Origin: DASXZH01 sp036502005
GTDB lineage: Bacteria > Armatimonadota > Fimbriimonadia > Fimbriimonadales > Fimbriimonadaceae
NCBI GenBank assembly: GCA_036502005.1
Contig: DASXZH010000002.1
Span: forward strand, 1-64,000
DNA length: 64,000 nucleotides
Direction: 5' to 3'
Numbering within the stretch: position 1 is the first letter of the stretch; the number at the start of each line of letters is the position of its first letter. The notes under the pieces were generated by a model that saw only the letters and a list, made by a program, of their open reading frames with translations, had not been told where the DNA came from and made no database searches. Both the position numbers and the translations under genes were made by a program. Positions 59,372-64,000 of the stretch are shown here, piece after piece.

Positions 59372-62300
59372 CTACCCCGCAGGAAGAACCGTCAACGTCG
59401 CTGTTCTTGAGACGCTACCGGTCGTGGCTGTAATCGTCACCACTGTTTTCACCTTGACGGCCAGCGTGGTAACCGTTAGATATTGTCCAAGTTCGCCGGA
59501 CGTTGCCGTGATCGTGGCGGGTACGGTCGCCACGGCCGTGTTGCTCGATTTCAAAGAGATCACAACCGGTATGGTGCCGACATGGCCAGTAAGATATGCC
59601 GCACCCCCAACCTTGGTGCCACCGGTCACCGAAGACACATTTAGCTGCAGAGAGGAAAGAGATGGCGTAACTGTCAGGGTCGCGGTCTTAGACACCGAGC
59701 CCGTGGAGGCGGTAATAGTCACCACCGTCTGCGCGGTTACGGCCGCGGTTGTAACCGTTAGATACTGGCCAAGCCCGCCGGTGGGAGCTGTAATGCTCGC
59801 TGGAACGGTTGCCACGGCGGTGTTGCTCGACTTCAAAGAGATCACGACTGGGACGGTGCCAACATGGCCTGTTAGATAGGCGGCTCCGCCAACATTCGTC
59901 CCGCCTGCGACCGATGCCACATTTAGGACCAGAGAAGAAATGCAAGGCGTAACGGTTAACGTTGCGCTCTTGGAAACGGTGCCAGTCGTGGCTGTAATCA
60001 CAACGATGCTCTGCGCGGTCACAGGCAATGTTGTAACCGTAAGATATTGGCCCGGCGCGTTGGCAGCGACTACGATGCTTGCGGGCACCGTACCCACGGC
60101 GGTATTGCTCGATTTTAGAGCGATCGTGATTGGGCTAGATCCTGCGTGGCCGCTAAGATAAGCCGCGCCTCCAACCTTTGTGCCTCCGGTTATAGAAGCT
60201 ACATTCAAAACTATCGACGACACGGTAGCTGGAGTTACAGTCAAGACAGCGGTTTTCGTCACCGAGCCGACGGTTGCGGTTATGGCCACGCTCGTGTTGA
60301 CGGGGACAGGCAGTGCCGTGGCATAAAAGGTTTGGCTGGTTTTAGTGGCTGCCACCGTAACCGAAGCCGGCACCGTTGCCGCAGCGGTATTGCTGGATTT
60401 CAGCGTAACAACCGTTCCCCCTGTTGGGGCTCCGCCCGTTAAGTTGGCAGTTGCAATGGTGCTGAAGCCTGCCGCCACCGTACTCGGGCTAAGCGTAACC
60501 GAAGAAAGCGTAGTTGGGCCCGCCAATACGGTTAAGGAAGCCGTTTTGGAAACGCCGCCAAAGCTGGCCGTGATAGTAACCGCTGTGTTGGTGCTTACCG
60601 TTTTTGGCGTAACCGTAAAGGTGGTTGTTTTGGCTCCGGCAGCGATGGGAGCGGAAGCAGGGACTGAGGCAGCGGCCGTATTCGAACTGCTTAGGGTGAC
60701 CGTAACTCCACTCGGACCCGCGTTTCCATTCAGAGTGATGGTCCCGGTTACGGCTGTTCCCGCCGTTGCCGTGCTCGCGCCGAGTGTAAGAGTAGAAGGG
60801 GCAGGAGGAACAATCGTGAGGTTTTGGGTCTGTGAGCCACCGTTGTAGCTCACCGTTATCGGTATAACCTCCGTCGCGTCCACCGGAACGGTGGTAAGGC
60901 TAAACGTCTCTTGTGATGCGCCGGCCGTAAATGGGAGCGAACCTAGATTGCTGGCGCCGCTGGTAATTGCAACCGTTGCACCCCCAGCCGGCGCGGCGGG
61001 TGACAGGGTCACTGTTCCGTAGGAAAGAACGCCACCTGTTACTGTGCTTGGTGCGAGCGAGAGGGTTACCGATTGGGTTGTTCCGCTACTGCCACCCAAA
61101 GAGATGTTAGCCACAAAAGTGGTGGCCTCCAAGTTGTTATCGGCGTAGGCAATGTTTGTGGACTGAAAGGCGCCTGCAGAGATAGGGAGATCGGGCGAGG
61201 CCGTCCAGCCGGTTACCATTGCGTTGCCAGAGGGATCTAGGGAAAGCCCTTGGATGAGATCGTCATTCTCTCCCCCAAAATAGGTGCTGTAGAGCAGCGT
61301 AGTGCAGTTAATGGGCAGCTTGGTAACGAAGCCGTTGGTAGCCACAGGCGAAGTCGGTTGGAGTGCGTTAGAGGTCGTCGGAAAATCGGCAGATTGGGCC
61401 TGTCCGGCGACGACAATGTTCCCCGATTTATCCACCGCGACCGCCCATGCATTGTCCTCCACGCTCCCCGACAGCAGCGTGCTTCCGACGAGGCTTTTCC
61501 CGTCCGCCGAAAGCGCCGAAACGAATGAACTTTGTTCGTCCGCCGGAGTTGTTTGAAAAGCGCCCGCCGTCAGAGGAAAGTCTGATGATTGGGTGGTTCC
61601 GACCACCACTGGCTGCCCGGAAGCAGTTACCGCGATGCCGGTCGGCTGCGCGCCATGATCGCCTCCCAAAAAGGTGCCGAAAATTTCCGCTGTGCAGGTC
61701 GAGTTAAGCTTTACTACAAAGCCTGTATCGCTGCCCGTAAGGGTAGGTTGATACGAGCCCGCCGTAACCGGAAAATCGGTAGACCATGTATTGCCTGTTA
61801 TGTATAAGTTGGCGGAGGAATCTAAAGCAAGGCCCGTTGCCTGGTCTCCAAGGGAAGATGCTATGCCGCCGAGGTAACTCGCGAATAGAAGCTGCGAACC
61901 GTTTGCCGAGACTTTCGCGATAAGGCATTCGCTGGAGTTCTGGTTCTGAGTGGGTTGGATGACACCAGTGGTTGTTGGCCAGGCGTTTTCTTCGCCGTAG
62001 CCGACGATAACGGCATTATTCGAGGAGTCGAGGGCGATTGCTGTTGGATTGTCGGCACCCCCGCCCCCAATTAGGGTGCTGTAGGACAGGGCGGTCCCTG
62101 TTGCGTTTACCTTGGTAACAAATGCGCTTGGAACGCTCATAACCTTCGTCTGATACGCGCCTGCTGTCGCCGGATAGTCCGGCGAATAGGTGTATCCCGT
62201 AATGAAGGCCTCGCCGGACGAGTCCAGCGCAATTGCGGTCGGCGTAGTGGAGTTATAGTTACCGCCCACGAACGTGCTATACATCAAGGTAGAACCATTT

Positions 62301-63205
62301 GCCGAGATCTTGGAAACGAAAATATCCTGATAACTTGTAAAGGTGGTTTTGTAGGCACCCGTGGTGGTCGGAAATTGAGCATCTCCCGTGTACCCAAGAA
62401 CCACTGCATTGCCGGAGGAATCGGATGCGACAGCGACCCCTAGGCTCGAGTTATTGGTTGACCCAGCAGCACCGCTCATGAAAGTTGAGAAAATGAGAGG
62501 ATCGATAACAAGTTCTTTGCTCTTATCGTAACTGCCCAGTTGGAAATGGACGGTATTGCCATCCGCGACCATTTGGCACTGCACCTTACTGTTGCCGGTG
62601 ACTGTGCTTTGATAGGCGAGTAGTCCGCGCTGCTCCACTGTGCCGAGCGAAGTGCCAATCTCGAGGCTGCCATTTGCCAACACGCGCAAGCTGGTCGCGC
62701 CTTCGTAGCGCATGAGGGCTTTGCTTGGATCCGCGCCTGGCTGAATAATCAGATCGTATCTGGGGCTGCCCTGGCTAAAATAATAACGGGCGGAAATGCC
62801 TTTGTAGAGTCCGGCTGAGGTTTGGGCAAAACGCCTAACGTTGCTTGCCCATCGGGAGTGGTCACTTCCCACGAAGTAGTTAAAGTCTCCGGGCTGCTGG
62901 GAGAGGCCCAGGCTTGCTCCTGGCAGCGCGTTTTCAAAGCTCATGCGGACAACGTGGCCGGCGATAAGCTTTTTCGTAGTTGTTGTGGCGGGGATGGTTT
63001 TGTGGAAATCCATCACCGCGCCGTCTTCGGTGATCCACATGTTGAGACCGCCGGATTGGGCAAGGAACTTCGCCTGCAGATCCCACTGGCCTTTGTTTTC
63101 GACAAAGACCTGAGCGCCGTTTTGGGTCGCGAAGGCATTGGCCGCTCCAAGGCAGATCAGGAGCGGCAGAACTCTATAGATGGGGAATTTGGCAACAAAT
63201 CGCAC
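59372..63205 (-). CDS. Large secreted SBBP-repeat protein with tandem Ig-like repeats
   Basis: A signal peptide (to A-F-A) leads to the conserved N-terminal domain of this family (V-E-N-K-G-Q-W, then S-R-W-A-S-N-V). About ten SBBP beta-propeller repeats follow (about residues 240-690; D-S-S-G-N-A, then F-P-T-T-x-G-A-Y), then a linker and at least five Ig-like repeats of 94-95 residues to the C-terminus. No membrane anchor, PEP-CTERM or sorting tail is present, so the mature protein is probably released or held by the repeats. The start is GTG, six bases after a perfect TATAAT. An adhesin or surface role is likely. Confidence 0.85.
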   Translation of the reverse strand: MRFVAKFPIYRVLPLLICLGAANAFATQNGAQVFVENKGQWDLQAKFLAQSGGLNMWITEDGAVMDFHKTIPATTTTKKLIAGHVVRMSFENALPGASLGLSQQPGDFNYFVGSDHSRWASNVRRFAQTSAGLYKGISARYYFSQGSPRYDLIIQPGADPSKALMRYEGATSLRVLANGSLEIGTSLGTVEQRGLLAYQSTVTGNSKVQCQMVADGNTVHFQLGSYDKSKELVIDPLIFSTFMSGAAGSTNNSSLGVAVASDSSGNAVVLGYTGDAQFPTTTGAYKTTFTSYQDIFVSKISANGSTLMYSTFVGGNYNSTTPTAIALDSSGEAFITGYTYSPDYPATAGAYQTKVMSVPSAFVTKVNATGTALSYSTLIGGGGADNPTAIALDSSNNAVIVGYGEENAWPTTTGVIQPTQNQNSSECLIAKVSANGSQLLFASYLGGIASSLGDQATGLALDSSANLYITGNTWSTDFPVTAGSYQPTLTGSDTGFVVKLNSTCTAEIFGTFLGGDHGAQPTGIAVTASGQPVVVGTTQSSDFPLTAGAFQTTPADEQSSFVSALSADGKSLVGSTLLSGSVEDNAWAVAVDKSGNIVVAGQAQSADFPTTSNALQPTSPVATNGFVTKLPINCTTLLYSTYFGGENDDLIQGLSLDPSGNAMVTGWTASPDLPISAGAFQSTNIAYADNNLEATTFVANISLGGSSGTTQSVTLSLAPSTVTGGVLSYGTVTLSPAAPAGGATVAITSGASNLGSLPFTAGASQETFSLTTVPVDATEVIPITVSYNGGSQTQNLTIVPPAPSTLTLGASTATAGTAVTGTITLNGNAGPSGVTVTLSSSNTAAASVPASAPIAAGAKTTTFTVTPKTVSTNTAVTITASFGGVSKTASLTVLAGPTTLSSVTLSPSTVAAGFSTIATANLTGGAPTGGTVVTLKSSNTAAATVPASVTVAATKTSQTFYATALPVPVNTSVAITATVGSVTKTAVLTVTPATVSSIVLNVASITGGTKVGGAAYLSGHAGSSPITIALKSSNTAVGTVPASIVVAANAPGQYLTVTTLPVTAQSIVVITATTGTVSKSATLTVTPCISSLVLNVASVAGGTNVGGAAYLTGHVGTVPVVISLKSSNTAVATVPASITAPTGGLGQYLTVTTAAVTAQTVVTITASTGSVSKTATLTVTPSLSSLQLNVSSVTGGTKVGGAAYLTGHVGTIPVVISLKSSNTAVATVPATITATSGELGQYLTVTTLAVKVKTVVTITATTGSVSRTATLTVLPAG
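59381..60514 (-). repeat. Tandem 94/95-codon Ig-like repeat units
   Basis: Units at 59381-59662, 59663-59944, 59945-60229 and 60230-60514 each end in T-L-T-V-x-P. The first two in this list are nearly identical (same L-K-S-S-N-T-A-V-A-T-V-P run), the outer two progressively more diverged; a further related unit lies upstream. Confidence 0.75.
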
Positions 63206-63211
63206 TCATAT

Positions 63212-63217
63212 ATTATA
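63212..63217 (-). promoter_or_regulatory. Perfect TATAAT, 6 nt before GTG
   Basis: The spacing places the transcription start at or next to the GTG of the SBBP gene. The -35 region is weak. Confidence 0.5.
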
Positions 63218-63280
63218 GAGGAGTAGTTGCTTTGAACCTATTTCTACCGTCAGCAAAGCGTCAGCAGAACTCACTGTAGA

Positions 63281-63313
63281 CCCCCTCGCCTGCGCGAAGC
63301 GGAGGAGAGGGGG
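63281..63313. repeat. Hairpin CCCCCTC / GAGGGGG
   Basis: A 7-bp stem around a 19-base loop in the 366-base gap between the SBBP and ankyrin genes. The rest of 63206-63571 shows no gene. Confidence 0.5.
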
Positions 63314-63571
63314 CAGGGGGAGAGGTGTTTTCCGCGTTTGGCGCAAGGTTCTCCTTTGAATCCATAGCCGCGCGGTGGCCTTGAACCAGTTCTGTCCGGT
63401 TATGGTTGCCATAACAGGTTCAAAAAGATGACCGCTTTCATTTTTTTGTTTGGGAAGGGGGGCCGCAATATGTGGATGTCAAGGTGCACTTGGCTGTGTT
63501 TAACGCCAACATTTAAGGGACGCTGAAGCGCTTTCTTAAAGGTTCCGCGAAATGCGACCTTTGACTTTTCG

Positions 63572-64000
63572 TTACCGCTCTAAAATGAGGGGCACGCCAT
63601 TGTCGGTGGCGCCCCGTGAGAAAAGGAAATCTTCCATCGCTTTTTGTTTGTTTTGTTTCGCAAGCCACAGCGCGGTGTAACCCTGGGTCATGGCTGCGTT
63701 AATGTCCGCGCTAGCTTCCAAAAGCGCTTCAACGGGTTCCAGAAATCCATGCTGGGCGGAGAACATAAGCGGACTCTCACCAGCATTGGCACGCGCATTA
63801 ACATTGGCACCCTGTTTTATAAGGAACTGAACAGCATGGACATTTCCCTTTTTGCTTGCAAACATGAGCGCGGTAAAGCCTTCTTGATCCTTCATTTCCA
63901 GACTTGCCCCAGCCTCGATAAGAGTCTTTAGGCAGAGCAAGTCCGCCATGTAAGCAGCCGACATGAGAGATGTCAGCCCAGTCGAGTCGACAGCATTTAT
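63572..64000 (-). CDS. Ankyrin-repeat protein (5' end outside window)
   Basis: The frame is open to the window edge: the codons before the ATG at 63964 read I-N-A-V-D-S-T-G-L-T-S-L and belong to an ankyrin repeat, so that ATG is internal. At least four repeats are visible (G-F-T-A-L-M-F-A-S-K-K-G-N, G-E-S-P-L-M-F-S-A-Q-H-G, G-Y-T-A-L-W-L-A). It is a protein-interaction module of unknown partner. Confidence 0.85.
   Translation of the reverse strand: MNAVDSTGLTSLMSAAYMADLLCLKTLIEAGASLEMKDQEGFTALMFASKKGNVHAVQFLIKQGANVNARANAGESPLMFSAQHGFLEPVEALLEASADINAAMTQGYTALWLAKQNKQKAMEDFLFSRGATDNGVPLILER

Overview
The window looks like a chromosomal segment of a free-living, diderm-type bacterium, most probably an Armatimonadota (Fimbriimonadia-like) member. 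The best clues are a DUF1559-type prepilin at 21.7 kb, whose N-terminus has the ILFPVFAQAK-type stretch common in that phylum, a PEP-CTERM protein, a TIGR03790 lipoprotein, an SBBP-repeat secreted protein and a heptose-kinase-like gene. The phylum call is inference from these family signatures; there is no rRNA in the window. No tRNA, CRISPR array, transposase or prophage was found.

Layout. 0-7.6 kb: end of an alpha-2-macroglobulin-like protein, a redoxin/polysaccharide-deacetylase fusion, a lysine-rich membrane protein, a TIGR03790 lipoprotein, and a divergent pair made of a TPR-CHAT protein and a FecR-like periplasmic protein. 7.7-15.4 kb: a cyclic-nucleotide-binding/thioredoxin-reductase-like flavoprotein, the thrA-thrB-thrC operon and queC. 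15.5-23.6 kb: two unknown genes, a PAS-PAS histidine kinase, a natural polyhistidine protein, a degenerate M24-like protein, and an ABC-2 exporter whose permease and ATPase flank a prepilin gene. 23.5-29.8 kb: a frameshifted M48 protease, cytochrome c, an ANTAR response regulator, two zinc-ribbon membrane paralogues, fabG-fabD. 30-38.5 kb: a UbiD-family decarboxylase, a frameshifted SEFIR-TPR gene, glyS, an unlisted short rpsU gene, then ybeY, a kinase-PAP2 fusion and a CNNM/CorC protein as one operon. 38.5-47.6 kb: a membrane/TPR pair, pyrD, the PEP-CTERM protein, lgt, a heptose-kinase-like gene, a doubly frameshifted FRG gene, typA and an orphan antitoxin. 47.8-64 kb: hslU, a lysozyme-like secreted protein, gyrB, udgX, a GH31 glycosidase, an EmrB-type exporter, a DUF433/DUF5615 pair, a 1277-residue SBBP/Ig-repeat protein and an ankyrin protein cut by the window edge.

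Three patterns run across the window. (1) Intergenic spaces carry tandem heptanucleotide arrays, usually as two arms in inverted orientation and often starting or ending within a few bases of a stop codon; the heptamer differs from locus to locus. (2) At least sixteen starts have a -10-like hexamer (mostly TANNNT) 5-8 nt upstream of the start codon and no clear Shine-Dalgarno sequence, which points to widespread leaderless mRNAs. (3) Three genes (M48, SEFIR-TPR, FRG) are broken by four apparent one-base losses in short base runs, so either the assembly has indel errors or these genes are decaying or phase-varying.

Housekeeping functions (threonine, queuosine, fatty-acid and pyrimidine synthesis, translation, gyrase, lipoprotein maturation) are intact. 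Defence- or cell-death-related families (CHAT, SEFIR, FRG, toxin-antitoxin) are scattered singly and do not form an island.
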